A stretch of 64,000 nt of DNA from Taenia hydatigena. Lineage: Eukaryota > Platyhelminthes > Cestoda > Cyclophyllidea > Taeniidae. Under the pieces are notes generated by a model. The model saw only the letters and a program-made list of their open reading frames with translations, had not been told where the DNA came from and did not search any database. The DNA is taken from assembly GCA_036345935.2 (NCBI GenBank), contig JADWOT020001577.1, positions 496,001-560,000 on the forward strand, written 5' to 3'. Positions 53,503 to 64,000 of the stretch are shown here, one piece after another. A program made the translations under genes and the position numbers. Positions within the stretch are counted from its first letter, which is position 1. The number at the start of each line of letters is the position of its first letter.

Positions 53503-55986
53503 GAGTTTTGTACCTGTTCGTAGCAGGTGAAACGATTGAGTTAAAGGAAACGAAAAAAATCTTGGATGAACTCTGGGTTGAACAACTGGATTCGTCATTT
53601 CAGTTGCTGATCAGGAATTAAATGTTCCAGTTCGGTAGCACCAGAAGGGTGGCTGTGAGACCTTGGCAGATGACTTCTCGAGGGTCATTTAAGTGTCAAG
53701 TCCTATCCATTTTCTCTATAGATAAATTTAAAGGACTTTTATTACTGTGTATTATGAAATGTGACCCCTTTGTTGTGTAACCTTTGCCTCTTGACTGGAC
53801 CAATTCCATCGCCCATTCTTTTCATGCGCAATAAGACTTGTCGGCCTAGAATGTGGTTTAGTACACCCTGAAGCCAATCTTGTCTTCTTTAGTCAGTACA
53901 AATTTATACGAAGGAAATGAAGCCGTTAGCTGGACACAATTGGAGTCCAACAATAGCCGTGGCTTAATGTGTCGAGATTCCATTTTACCTACTCACGAGA
54001 CCAGGGCAGAGGTCCTTAATACCACTGATGTGAGTGAACCGGAAGTGCGGCCTGATGGCTAAGGCTCTAGGATGGTTTGATAGCTAATTACATGGCAGCT
54101 TTAAATTGACTTGACTTGACTGGTCTAAATAGTGTCTCTGGACAATTAGAGGCAGTGCAGATGCTTTGGAGGGAATAAAACTCGGCGATTCGGCCCCGAA
54201 GGAGGGACCATTTACCTTCCAAATAGGAAATTAGATGGCAGTGCCCTCTTAGGATTAAAGATATCTCCAACAGTACTATATTAGAAGGCATTAATAGACC
54301 TACTTTACTGTAGGTCAGATGAAAGCCTACAGCTAAAGCCTCTTCAACGCTACTCCGTTTCCTCTGAGGCCTCTGTTTTAAACGTGAAAATGTTAAGTAA
54401 AGATATCCATAGCGCTATTCTCGGCACTTTTTCTCCTCCTTCTACTCTACTTTGTTTTAAATAGATTCGTTTATTTTTCCCTCTGTGAGTCACCTTAGAT
54501 TTAAGCTAACCATAGCAGCTACCTTTCGCCTACGAAACAATGCGTCCATTTTTGTTTCTTTGATGTAAGTTCCACAATCCTGCCAACATTTTGGTAAGCG
54601 AGTTAGTCTTGAAGCTGTACTATACCACGCCAGTATGGAAGAAAAGCCTGCCAGTGACGCATAAAAGAGGCCTGGGAGAGAGTGGTGCTATAGATAGCCT
54701 AAACAAAGCAATAGGTAACTAAAGATGGAGACTGAAAAGACTCGCGTAGTTACACATTGAAAAAAGGCGAACGGGGGGAATACAACCAGTGATCGGCGCA
54801 GCCATCCAACCGACACCGTCGCTCGGCCCAATGCGCATGGTAAGAGGTGGCAGGGCATGTAGTTCCACCTGGCTGATTAGACGATGTGCCACGGTTCGGG
54901 GTTTGTCATTCTCACAGTCACATCGCTTAAGTGTTTTGCCAGTAATAGATCCAAAGAGAGGAGCAAAACGATTTCGCATTGTTTGAGCATCAAGCATGAA
55001 GGACCCAAGAATATTCCATACAACTACAAACAAATGAGAAAATCAAGAATCATTTTGACGGGTTTAAAATCTATAAACTGAGTGACTGGAGGATCATTAT
55101 CTGCTTCAATAGCTCCTTCAGAAGTTACGAGGAATGCAAGTCTTGAGGTATCTTAATCACCACATTTATGTGTCTTGGCCACTCTTGTAAGGTTGGATTT
55201 TTAAAAACGATTGCTAATACGCTCTGATGTTTCATGTGAATTCTATTCCAAAGTTTTGCTTTAGAAAGTTAGTCGTTATGGCAATCATCCAGCCGTAGAA
55301 ATTTTTTGCCGAAATACACCCTAGCCTTCCGCTTTTGTCAACTAATATTACATAAATTTCTACCTTAAAAAGTACATTTTTGGCAAAACTTCGGGAAGAA
55401 ATTTGTGCCAAAGTTTAAAAAACCTTACTCTGATGTACTCAATAAACGCAGCCTACTTATAAGTTTTCAGTAGACTCCTTGCCCCTATACATTTCAACCG
55501 TTCTCAGTAAGGCCATAAGCTGTAACTCTGACTAAGTAATCCACCACGTCAGTTTAGAAGAATAGCTACTAAAAAGTTAGAGAACCATAATAGGGTGTGG
55601 GCGTAGACCAAATGATCTGGCGCGAAGACGGTAACCGGAACTGCATACATAGGAGCATAAGAAATGCTTTTCGTTTTGCATTCGATTCCTTTAACCTGAC
55701 TCCTTAACAATTTTTTGCATTTTGCCGCACGCAAGTTGCCCACGATAATAGTTACACGGTAAGAAACTTGATCTCAGATGTTGGATCAGTTAGGACCCCA
55801 TCTGTCTGTAACAGTTGTTTCCGCTCTTCAAATAATTTAGCATTCGCAAGTATTTGCAGGCACTTTCAGTGTATTTCCGCAGCCACTACCCATCTACAAC
55901 TTTGATTAATAAATTGTTTAAAATATGTGATAGACCTGACCAACAAAACTCAAAACGCTGGTAACTTTCAACTTGTCAACTTGTAG

Positions 55987-56192
55987 TGATAGGCACCAAT
56001 GGCGCATTGAACGCCTACATCCAACCTGCAGCGTCTTCGGGTAGTGGCGTGACGATTGGGGCCTGCAGGGACTCCAGTAGCTCCCCTTCACCTACCTCGT
56101 GGCACCTCATCGCCACGTGTCCCACTACCGTGGTCTCATCCTCTGCCAACACGGCAATTCGACGACCGCTCTTGGCCAACAATGTCGTTGCG
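55987..56192 (+). CDS. Protocadherin exon 2 (cytoplasmic tail, predicted)
   Basis: This is predicted to encode residues 1064-1132 of the protocadherin tail. It begins after a pyrimidine-containing acceptor ending in TTGTAG at 55,986. The single base left over from exon 1 (A) joins the first two bases here (TG) to make ATG, and the frame then stays open with a Ser/Ala/Thr-rich, low-hydrophobicity sequence typical of protocadherin cytoplasmic regions. The exon is taken to end at 56,192 before GTGAGG, which falls exactly between codons. If that donor is not used, translation ends five codons later at a TAA (56,208-56,210). No domain is recognisable. The assignment rests on phase match, splice-site quality and composition. 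Additional small phase-1 exons inside the large intron cannot be excluded. Confidence 0.6.
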
Positions 56193-56441
56193 GTGAGGCC
56201 TTACAGTTAACTCGTCCTCCATCTGTGCTGCTCAGTCCGGTCTTGAGATTTCACGCCTTGTGTTGTAGGCACTGCCGGATATGCAGGAACGAAAGTCTTT
56301 TGCATCCAAGATGTCAGGAGTGCTGTTCCCCCAAAAGTCGTGTAAAAGTGAGGCTTTTTCAAGTCGCTATTCCAAGCAAAATCTGGATTTTTAAGCGCAG
56401 CCATCCAATTTGTAGATCAAGTTAACGGCGAAGGTCGACAG
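56193..56441 (+). other. Protocadherin intron 2 (~250 bp, phase 0, predicted)
   Basis: This is the proposed intron between GTGAGG (56,193) and GACAG (56,441). It removes two in-frame stops (56,208 and 56,349) and joins exons 2 and 3 in frame. The donor is good and the acceptor weak. Another open frame crosses the interval (56,099-56,425), but its Cys/His/Arg-rich translation does not look like a protocadherin tail. Confidence 0.5.
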
Positions 56442-56732
56442 TTCTCACCCCCTCCACCCGCATCAATGATCCTCCTGCCACCGAGAGCCACTTCACCCAC
56501 CGTCGCGCCGAAGCAGAAAGGTTTCGGAGACCAAAGTCACCAGCAACAGCAGCTGGAACCACAGCCAGCATACAGTGATGGCTCAAACACTTACTACGTC
56601 ATCAATCTTGATCATCGAGGGACCACCGCTACTCCCGCCGCCTTACCGTCAAAGGGTGGTCTGCTTCATCCTCATCCCCAACAATCGTGTCTCACTCCAC
56701 TGGCACCAGGACCGGACTCCAGCTACGTCTAA
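56442..56732 (+). CDS. Protocadherin exon 3 (C-terminal tail with PDZ-ligand-like end, predicted)
   Basis: This is predicted to encode residues 1133-1228 and the stop codon. It is in the same frame as exon 2 and open from 56,352. I place the acceptor at GACAG (56,437-56,441) because it preserves the phase-0 junction with the donor at 56,193. The pyrimidine tract before it is poor, so the exact start is uncertain. The sequence is rich in Pro, Gln and Ser, including SPPPP and QQQQ, and contains a YYVINLD segment. It ends SSYV followed by TAA. A Ser at -2 and Val at 0 fit a class I PDZ ligand, a common way for adhesion receptors to bind scaffolds. Codon bias and composition look coding, unlike the short ORFs around it. 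Confidence 0.6.
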   Translation, partial: FSPPPPASMILLPPRATSPTVAPKQKGFGDQSHQQQQLEPQPAYSDGSNTYYVINLDHRGTTATPAALPSKGGLLHPHPQQSCLTPLAPGPDSSYV

Positions 56733-57138
56733 GGCGTAGACAAAATCAGAGACACGACGTCCACAATGCACATTCCCTTTGTTGGTGACCTTCGATCGAG
56801 ACATCGAGACACACTCACTCATAGACGAGCAGACGTGCAGGCGATGCACGATCTATTGACATGAGTATATACATACATATTGAATGTATCATGCTATGTT
56901 GAGCTGTGTGATTAGAGTGTGGAAGGAGGGGGAGTAAAAATGTATCAGGAAACATTTTCTTGCGGGAAACGCCAAAATTAGTCGGCTAGGCGAGCAGTGT
57001 CCTCTTCTTACAGGGCAGCCCAACAGGACCTCTTACCCTTCACGCCCTTAACCTGCCCACTTTAAAGTTTGAACATTGCCTCTACAGGTGATTGCCACCC
57101 TTTCCTGAATGGATGGGTTCATCTGGGAAGTTGATGCT

Positions 57139-57160
57139 TGTGTGTGTGTGTGTGTGTGTG
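57139..57160. repeat. (TG)11 microsatellite
   Basis: Perfect repeat in the putative 3' UTR of the protocadherin. Confidence 0.95.
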
Positions 57161-57274
57161 CTAGACTCTTCCATCTTTGCGGTTATGAGCCCGCTATTGA
57201 ATGGGAGACGACTACACTCAGTGGTCATCTGTGTGTGTATAGCAGCACAGGCCAACAAAAAGAGGAAGAGACTA

Positions 57275-57280
57275 AATAAA
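57275..57280 (+). terminator. Candidate poly(A) signal of the protocadherin
   Basis: This is the first AATAAA noted downstream of the predicted stop codon, about 540 bp into the putative 3' UTR, which also holds a (TG)11 microsatellite. A hexamer alone is weak evidence. Confidence 0.3.
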
Positions 57281-58258
57281 TGTGCCCCACCTGTCAGCTT
57301 CCCTCTTTTTCCTCCCTTCCTCCATCCCTCTTGCTGGCATTGTTCCCCTGGACGGATGCACGTCGGCGCCGCGTAGCCCCCACGCCAGCATAATTATGCT
57401 TAGAATCGCAAAGCATTCTGACCCGGACAAAGAATTTTATCTCATTTGGAAACACTCATGATTGGACAGTCGGTAATTCCGTTTTCCTAAGACTGCGCTT
57501 TCTCATACCTAGTAGCCTTGAGGCGACTAGTTTCCTAGTGACGATGTGAGTCAGAGGATGCCTCAGCCTCGCCACCCCGAAGATATCCCTCCACGTGATA
57601 TTGGCGTTACTCCAAGCCCTTAGTAGGACCACAATTGAAGTAGATTGTAAAGAATTGAAGTTATCTGTAAATCAATTCTAGCAAATTACTATCCACACTT
57701 AAACCTCCCCGCCTTCGGAAATGATGTCAGATAGCATGTCATTAAGTTAATTCCCTTTAAGGGTTAATATACTCCTTAAGAAGCTTTTGACGTTGTTTGC
57801 TTGCACCGTGTAACCCTTGAATGGTATACTCCTCACTACCACCGAGTTCACTGTATTACTGTCCAAGTAACGTACGGTATTCGAAAAAGTGTGCTTAATA
57901 GCAGCAATTCGTTTGCCATGCCCTTTGAAGTTGAATAATTTACTTTACTTTCTGTGAATTCGCTTCCTCTCTTTGTCGGGGTAAACTGTTTGAGACCACT
58001 TTACTACAAAGCCTTCTGTTTCATCTGCCTTGCCTAAATCATTTCTGGATGTTCGCATGGCTAGGGTTGTCAACCGCAGTTGGTGGATAAGCAAATGCGT
58101 GAACGAAGGCAGTGGACACAAATATCTCCTCTGTCACCGCTACGGAATCGACAGCACTGCTAGAGAGTGCGTCTCTCGCTTCATTGACTTTTCCCTGCGT
58201 TCATCGCCAGTTTCGTTGTACGACATAAACAGTGAGAATCGCTCAATATTGTCGTCCC

Positions 58259-58273
58259 TTCTCTCTCTCTCTC
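58259..58273. repeat. (CT)n microsatellite
   Basis: Short pyrimidine dinucleotide run. Confidence 0.9.
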
Positions 58274-58879
58274 AAATCGAGATTGGTTATGATACTGTGA
58301 CAGCGGGTCACGTAATTGCAGCAGAGGTGAATGAGAAAGAGCTTGCGTTTTTACTTTAGATCTGTGTTATTTCAAAGCGTGCAGATGGTTGGGCTGAATA
58401 AAAAGCCGTCGTGCCACTGTGACTGACGCTCGGTTAAAAGGGGTAGAAGAACCCACACAAGTTGTTCCATTCGTCGACCCACGCAATTAGTCACGAGGGG
58501 CGCTGGTGACCATAATGGCGACTGATGTGATGGGAACGAGTGGGCGTTTAAATGACGGTGGCATCTTGGTGGAGGAACGTACAGCGGCAGCAGCAGTCGT
58601 GGTGGCGCCTTAAAGTGGGCACCGCGTCACAGAAAAGTGGATGTAGGGAATGAGGTTTGCGCCATGCTTGACAGGCAAAACACCCCTCACCAGGCTTTTC
58701 CTACAGTCTCATCTGCTTGAGGGATAAATAAGTTTTATAGGAAGCTTGTTCCGTTCCAGCCGAGTGGAATTCGGTTTACACATCAATGCAAGAAAAAACT
58801 AGGTTTCACAAACTAAGATTTAATAAATATTTTCCATAAGAGCGCTCGCTGACCAGCAGGGTTAACAAAAGGAATGATT

Positions 58880-58895
58880 ACATCCAATTGGATGT
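58880..58895. repeat. 16-bp CCAATTGG-centred palindrome
   Basis: ACATCCAATTGGATGT is self-complementary and has the same core as 15,937-15,950. Confidence 0.9.
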
Positions 58896-61800
58896 TTCGC
58901 TACATCACGGAACTATATAGTTTTTTTCTTTATGTTTTATACCGACAATAATTCCAATTTGCTTAAATCAAGAACCGATGGCTCATAAAAGGCTGGCGTA
59001 TAAAAAAGCCAGTTCATGATTGTCATGCCACCCAGTACCCCTGCTTAGCTTGTTCACGTGCCCCTCCGTTCCGTCTTACTTGAGCAAATTTTATAACTAC
59101 CAGATTGTATACGAGGTATGGTCACAAAGTGACATTGTAATAGTACAATCACCAGATCTCAACTGTATATTTTTACCCTGGCGTCCGCAGGTTCATGATA
59201 TCGTTGCTGTTAAGAGAGAAGACTGCTGTCCCTGTAACAGATGTCAAATTTACAAACATTAATGCACCCAATGCGTTGCAAGGGCTAATAACAATAACTG
59301 CCGTAAAAACTAGTGCTACCTTACTCACATGAAGAGCTCCGTTTGATATAGTTCGTAGCCCATGAATGGCCATAACATTATGTGTAAGTTGTCCAGCGTT
59401 TTATAGCGCTCTTAAGTGCTCATTCTTAATTTACGAGCCTATTTCTCTTTAAATTGTTTAACTATAAAACCTATATAATTGACTTAGCAGATAAATGATG
59501 TGCTTCGACTAATATGAATGGAAAAGCAAGGTTTGGAGTCGAATTCCAGCTCCTTTAAATAGGTAAATAGGTAAGTCTTACTCGTGATTGTTAAAGACTT
59601 TATTCTACAAACCTAGGAAAAAAACTAAATGGCACTAATAGTCGACTTTTAAAAGCATAGAAAATGCAACAGCTGTTATCATTTGCACATAAGCATTTGT
59701 CAAGCTCATCATTGTGCTAGAACACTTTGGCGTTTATTACCCTTAGATTACCCTAAAAATACTAACTACAAGCACAAACCATTTAATAAAGGCAAAATTT
59801 GTTGTTTTAATACTCCGTTGCTGTGGCCACGAATCGCGCGCGCATTCCATGTTCTGACACACCGTTTGTGCATACATTTCACACAATTTGCCTGTAAAAA
59901 TGCTCATCGCAATTCACTAAATCCAGTCCTAAAGTTAGACATATTTGGTGCATTGAGGTCGAGGTTAAGTGGTCATAATTCTTCGACTTCAAGGAAGGTG
60001 ACACAAATTTGCAGGAGTTTTGCATTAACTTCCTGCTTTATGAGAAGTGATTTCACTAGCTTAGTTATAAATAACGTAGCATTTAGCCTAAAAACCAAGG
60101 GTTATGTTAGGAACCGGCCACAATTAAGCCATAACCCATTGCAATTACCTATTAGATTTTATGATAGCATCATTGTAATGTGTTAACTAAGGTTTTTGCC
60201 CAAATGTCTTTTCTTGTAAACCAAAATTCAGATAGTTTTGTCAACTTTTCTCCCAACATTATGCACTGTTGGCCACATGGTTGTTAAATTCCCAGTTTGA
60301 AATGTGCGTTGTCACCTTAATTCTTCATGACCCCTACCATCAAGGCATACACGTTGGGAAATGAACCAGTGTTGAGAAATAAGAATAAAAAGCAGCTAAA
60401 GTTTTTAAAAGCAGTTGACTTTAAATAAGGCTAAAATATATTCCACCGCATTATATTAAGCATTAAAATTCTTTCATCAGACTGTTTTGCTTTTTGTGTG
60501 TCTTATCGTATTTTAAGAGGAGGGATGCCTAGTCTTTAAATTTTAGCAGTTAATCATTCCTGTGTGCTATTTTAATTGTTTTAAAACTGCATTCTAGAAT
60601 GTTTATTAGTCAGCTTATGCTGGTTTGTGGTTTTCATGCGCCATTTTTGAAGATCTTTGCTTACTTGTGACTAAGCAAAAGGAAACCGTCTGATGACTCC
60701 AGTTCTCGCGGCTGGTGATCATTAAAATAAAGGGACTAACAATATCCTTTGAAGCTCTCAGTAGGGTTGGGTGCTGTGAAGGAATACATTTCAGGTTATC
60801 AGCAAAAGTGTTCCATCGGGGGTAAATAAATATATTTTGCGATTTTTCTATTAATTGCATGGTGGCCATTAAAGTTAATGGTTCATGAACAGAGCCAATT
60901 CGTATTATTCTTGGTATGTAACAGTATTTTAGCTTCAGGAAAAGATTTTTTATTTACATAACTTCTAAGTAAAAATCTACCGCCAATTACTGCGTCCAAG
61001 TTTCATCATAAGTTGCTGTTTAAGGTTGGTGCATTGGAAGGCTGATAATGAAGTAATCTGTTTTAACGGGTTAAACAGCTTCTGACAAGCGAGTTTGACT
61101 TAATAATGTTTACAAAAAATGAAACCGTCTCTAACATTTACGCTTGTGTAGCCCCTCAAATAGTTTATTTTCAGCATCCAGCAGTTTTGGAGGCCTGTGA
61201 ATAGGATCCAATGTTCCTACTACTGGGATTGTGGCAGAACCGTCAAAAACCAAATATGCGGTTGAGCCTTCCACTTCAAGGAATTATACCTACTTCTACA
61301 ATTCTTATTAACTGACTCTATAAAAGGGAAGCAGCTGTTTTGGCCACTAAAAATGACCTTTAAGGGACACAATTCACAAATCAGGCTTGACTGTATAATG
61401 CGTTACGTTTTGACACCTTTCTCAATAAAATTGCCTTTTCCTTCCCTAACAGATGGTAAGGGGGCATAAAGAAATTAAACCAGCTTTTTATACTTTGTTT
61501 CGTAGCCGAGAAAAATGCAGGAAAGAGAGCTTTTAGTGGCTCGAAGTAAAATTAAAAGACATTGAAAATGAGAAGGGCAAGTGTTGACAGTCATTCCTAA
61601 ATAATGAACGTGGTTGCCTATTGCTTCATTTGTGCATTTATGCAGCAAGTTGACAATATATGGTTGCAGTAGGTTGATCCGAATTAGTCCCCATTTCCTT
61701 TTCTTTCTTATACTTAAATGGCTAGACAAGAAGGGTACACTGCACTCCTGATGCAGTTAACCACGGTTTCAGTGCTTATCTGTGCTGCTTGAAAATTGCA

Positions 61801-62396
61801 TTAGCAAAGCATTTAGGGTTTGCTGCAAATCTTGCTCGCTTGGAGCACAACAAAAGCCTTTACGAGGCTTCTCTTTAACTTTATATCTGGCGCTATGACT
61901 ACCGCCGTTAGCCAGATTGGTGGACCTGTTGATTGTCTACATTACTGACCTGTGTGACCTGCGTGCTGTAGACAACTACGGTAGCGGGGTAATTGTATGG
62001 CAAACGGTGGTAAAAATTTGGAAGGAATTCAACAAGATGCATCTTTAGCTACACCGTAATGGCTGTGCAGAAAGATTTAGGGTTTCGTTTGCAACTTTCA
62101 TGCAACCTGGTGATTGAAGGGTGACACATATCAACTTGAGCGTTACCCTTTTACCTGTCGGTAAGAAAGAAAGTCAAATTCGAATTTATCTGAAAAAGGA
62201 ATCTTTGTGATTAAGAACCAAAAGGAGAGTCGTCCGTGAGTGGGTGCATAGATTTAAATGAAAAAAATCGAAAGACTTCGGTTGGCAACTTAATAAAATG
62301 ATGAGGGATTGAGTTTATGTCTGCTATGGGAAATAATAACGGTAGAGTTTGGTACCCATAAGCAATAGGTACGTCTGTACTCCCTCGCAGAATAGC

Positions 62397-62428
62397 CTTG
62401 ACATTAAGTGAACGAAGTGAATGTCAAG
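62397..62428. repeat. Hairpin with 9-bp arms
   Basis: CTTGACATT (62,397-62,405) and AATGTCAAG (62,420-62,428) around a 14-base loop containing two AAGTG copies. The second arm covers the ATG of the weak ORF at 62,421. Confidence 0.8.
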
Positions 62429-62636
62429 TTGGCGTCCACGCCACCTACGAAGAGAGGGGTACGTGCGATGCTTGCTTTGTAATGATGATAGGAAGTATTT
62501 GCAACTAGCAGAACAAATTAGGATTACTTTCGAACAAGTGCCAGAAGCCGAAAAGCAGACTCGTGTATCTTTCCAACGTCGAAGAGTAAGAAAGCTGCTT
62601 TACATGGCATGCTTTGCATTCAGTGACTACCAATAA
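62421..62636 (+). other. Weak short ORF candidate, 71 residues
   Basis: An ATG-to-TAA frame encodes a basic, charged peptide with a plausible helical segment (LQLAEQIRITFEQ) and an Arg-rich stretch (QRRRVRK). A possible acceptor (CTCGCAG, ending 62,390) lies 30 bp upstream, and in-frame stops precede the ATG, so this could be a first coding exon or chance. I recognise no family. A competing open frame from 62,392 to a stop near 62,508 reads through the same DNA, which lowers confidence. The start codon sits in one arm of a 9-bp hairpin. Confidence 0.15.
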
Positions 62637-63439
62637 GTACGGTTAACCGACGGAATCCCAAAAAAAAGTGCCAAAAGGCTGCTTCTTTCTTAGTATTCTT
62701 GATTGAAAAGGTGAAAGTAGGATAGCAGTCAAATGATTAATGACATTTGACAAAATCCATTTTTGTCACCCTAAGGAGGACGATTTCCCTGAAAGTTAAC
62801 TGGTAATTATACCAAAGAGGGATAAGTGTCTATCATTACACGCAATAAATGTGCGAGAGGAACAAAGTAGTCCCCACAAGCACATGTAATGATGGATTAT
62901 GGCGATGCATTTTCATGTGTCACTTGCACGTGTAATTGAAAACTCCGAAAATAGCAATACCGATGTGGTGGATGCAGAGTACTGTAGAGACCTAGAAGGC
63001 TACAACTACGACCTCTCAATACGTTGAAGGAAAGCTGAAGCCGAGTCACAGGCAGAGGAGAAGAGAATATGAGGAGGAAGTCAAAAAGTTGTGTGAGTTG
63101 GAAGCCTAGACCATTGTATGGTGAAGCAAATGAATACCTATGTAACCACGGCAAGCAGAACAGAAGTACTAGATACTAATCAGTTAATGCAAATGTCTAT
63201 TTTCTCTTCCCTTTTTCCTGTAGAGACCACACCGAAAATGACATGACTGCGTCAATTAAGATCCAGATGCGACAGCATTTTTGGCCACCATTTTATCGTA
63301 GTTGCACCTGATTTCCGTTAACATATGGAGAGATGAGTAGTGCGCTTTATTTCATTATTTATTCGCCTGATGTCTTATAGTTATTGTCGTGATTAAAAAA
63401 GGACAAAAAAAGGGGGAAAAAGTCTTTGAAAGACAGCCG

Positions 63440-63464
63440 TGATTGGTTGGATATTAGCCAATCA
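63440..63464. repeat. CCAAT hairpin matching 47,013-47,037
   Basis: Same length and arms as the 47,013 hairpin, with the differences confined to the loop. Confidence 0.75.
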
Positions 63465-63868
63465 ATGCTCAAGAAAATTTGTACGAATTTTTTTCCGAAA
63501 GTGAAAAGATAAGGCTTAGAAATAAGGAGCACTGTTTTTTGCCTGTTCGTACGTTTTAAGTCTAATGACCTAAATAGAGTGTTGCATGAATATAAAGACC
63601 AGTACTACTCTGTGTAACTCCAATTAGTTTCTTAAACAGACTATGGGGCAGAGACGATTAATTGGAGACTGACAAACTCAAGATTCAAATAGAATAAGAG
63701 CTTATTATAATGCCACGAAGGATGCACAAAACCCCTATAAGCAAAAAGATTTTTGCTCCACTAGCCACTTGTGAAAATGGGTTAAGTTTACTAGTAAGCA
63801 AAGAGGGAATTGGATTTTCTAGACTAGAATCCTAATGAGTTCACCCCACACAATTCATTCAAAATGGC

Positions 63869-64000
63869 CCTAGCATGAAAGCTACTGGCTCCTCTCTCCT
63901 GTCTAGAGCTATCAAATTTAAATTTTCATGAGATGTGGAGCCTGACGCACGTTTGCGTGTGTAGGTGGGGTAGTTTAAGAGCACAACTTGGCAAACGCAG
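63869..64000 (-). repeat. Recent dispersed repeat C, copy 2 (runs off the window)
   Basis: This is an inverted copy of 45,951-46,082 at about 98.5% identity, cut by the window end, so its full length is unknown. The flank at 63,868 and below is unrelated AT-rich DNA. Confidence 0.85.

Larger units (their letters stand above)
34705..55986 (+). other. Protocadherin intron 1 (21.3 kb, phase 1)
   Basis: The intron starts with a consensus GTAAGT donor and ends with TTGTAG. If it is retained, translation adds nine codons and stops at 34,731-34,733, giving a protein of 1,072 residues without the distal tail; an AATAAA at 35,274-35,279 could end such a transcript. About 34.7-40.3 kb is AT-rich and featureless to me. 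About 41-46.1 kb is richer in G/C and in purine/pyrimidine tracts, and ends at a repeat shared with the window end. About 46.1-50 kb is AT-rich again with CCAAT hairpins. About 50-52.7 kb carries CA and GGA microsatellites and pyrimidine-rich DNA. No ORF inside it resembles a known domain. Confidence 0.6.
57281..63868. other. Non-coding stretch downstream of the protocadherin, no gene supported
   Basis: AT-rich DNA with a (CT)n run (58,259-58,273), a CCAATTGG-centred palindrome (58,880-58,895), a CCAAT hairpin (63,440-63,464) and one weak ORF (62,421-62,636). The longest open frame, 59,683-60,186, starts at TTG, has no domain, and reads as chance. Confidence 0.55.

Noticed and set aside
56099..56425. 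Alternative frame across protocadherin exon 2 and intron 2
   Set aside because: Cys/His/Arg-rich translation unlike a protocadherin tail; the frame continuous with exon 1 through the split codon is the other one.
59683..60186. 167-codon open frame on the plus strand
   Set aside because: It starts at TTG, has no domain, hydrophobic pattern or splice context, and has a Cys/His/Arg/Ser mix typical of chance frames in AT-rich DNA.
1..64000. CRISPR arrays, operons, prophage or other prokaryotic systems
   Set aside because: No regularly spaced direct repeats, no tandem gene arrays and no ribosome-binding sites; the one gene is a spliced animal adhesion receptor.

Overview
The window is metazoan nuclear DNA. 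It contains one confident protein-coding gene in a largely non-coding, repeat-bearing landscape. Signs of a eukaryote are GT-AG introns, absence of operons, short random ORFs, microsatellites and decayed dispersed repeats. The gene is a non-clustered-type protocadherin whose whole ectodomain, membrane helix and proximal tail lie in one 3.2-kb exon. The combination of a single large ectodomain exon, a long intron before the cytoplasmic tail and moderate AT-richness fits a platyhelminth, perhaps a tapeworm. That assignment is inference and no species-level marker was recognised.

Layout. Positions 1-31,514 hold no gene I can support. They contain simple repeats, a 20-bp perfect palindrome (11,634-11,653), four decayed copies of one ~0.5-kb dispersed repeat (13.1, 19.0, 22.6 and 26.3 kb, two in each orientation), two degenerate CATC-rich tracts (23.8 and 25.0 kb) and short hairpin elements built on inverted CCAAT motifs. 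One of these hairpin elements lies 140-195 bp upstream of the protocadherin start codon.

Positions 31,515-56,732 are the protocadherin, modelled as three plus-strand exons: 31,515-34,704, 55,987-56,192 and 56,442-56,732. A 21.3-kb phase-1 intron and a ~250-bp phase-0 intron separate them. The predicted 1,228-residue protein has a signal peptide, seven cadherin repeats, a Gly-rich stalk, one membrane helix and a Ser/Pro/Gln-rich tail ending in a class I PDZ-ligand-like sequence (SSYV). The large intron contains a compositionally distinct block at about 41-46.1 kb, microsatellites and short palindromes. A 132-bp sequence ends near 46,082 and recurs inverted, at 98-99% identity, at 63,869-64,000, where it runs off the window.

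Positions 57,281-64,000 show no supported gene. There is one weak short ORF candidate at 62,421-62,636. I found no tRNA, rRNA, CRISPR array or intact transposon gene. I also found no undescribed multi-gene system; the most interesting material is the protocadherin's split tail and the several families of short repeated hairpins.
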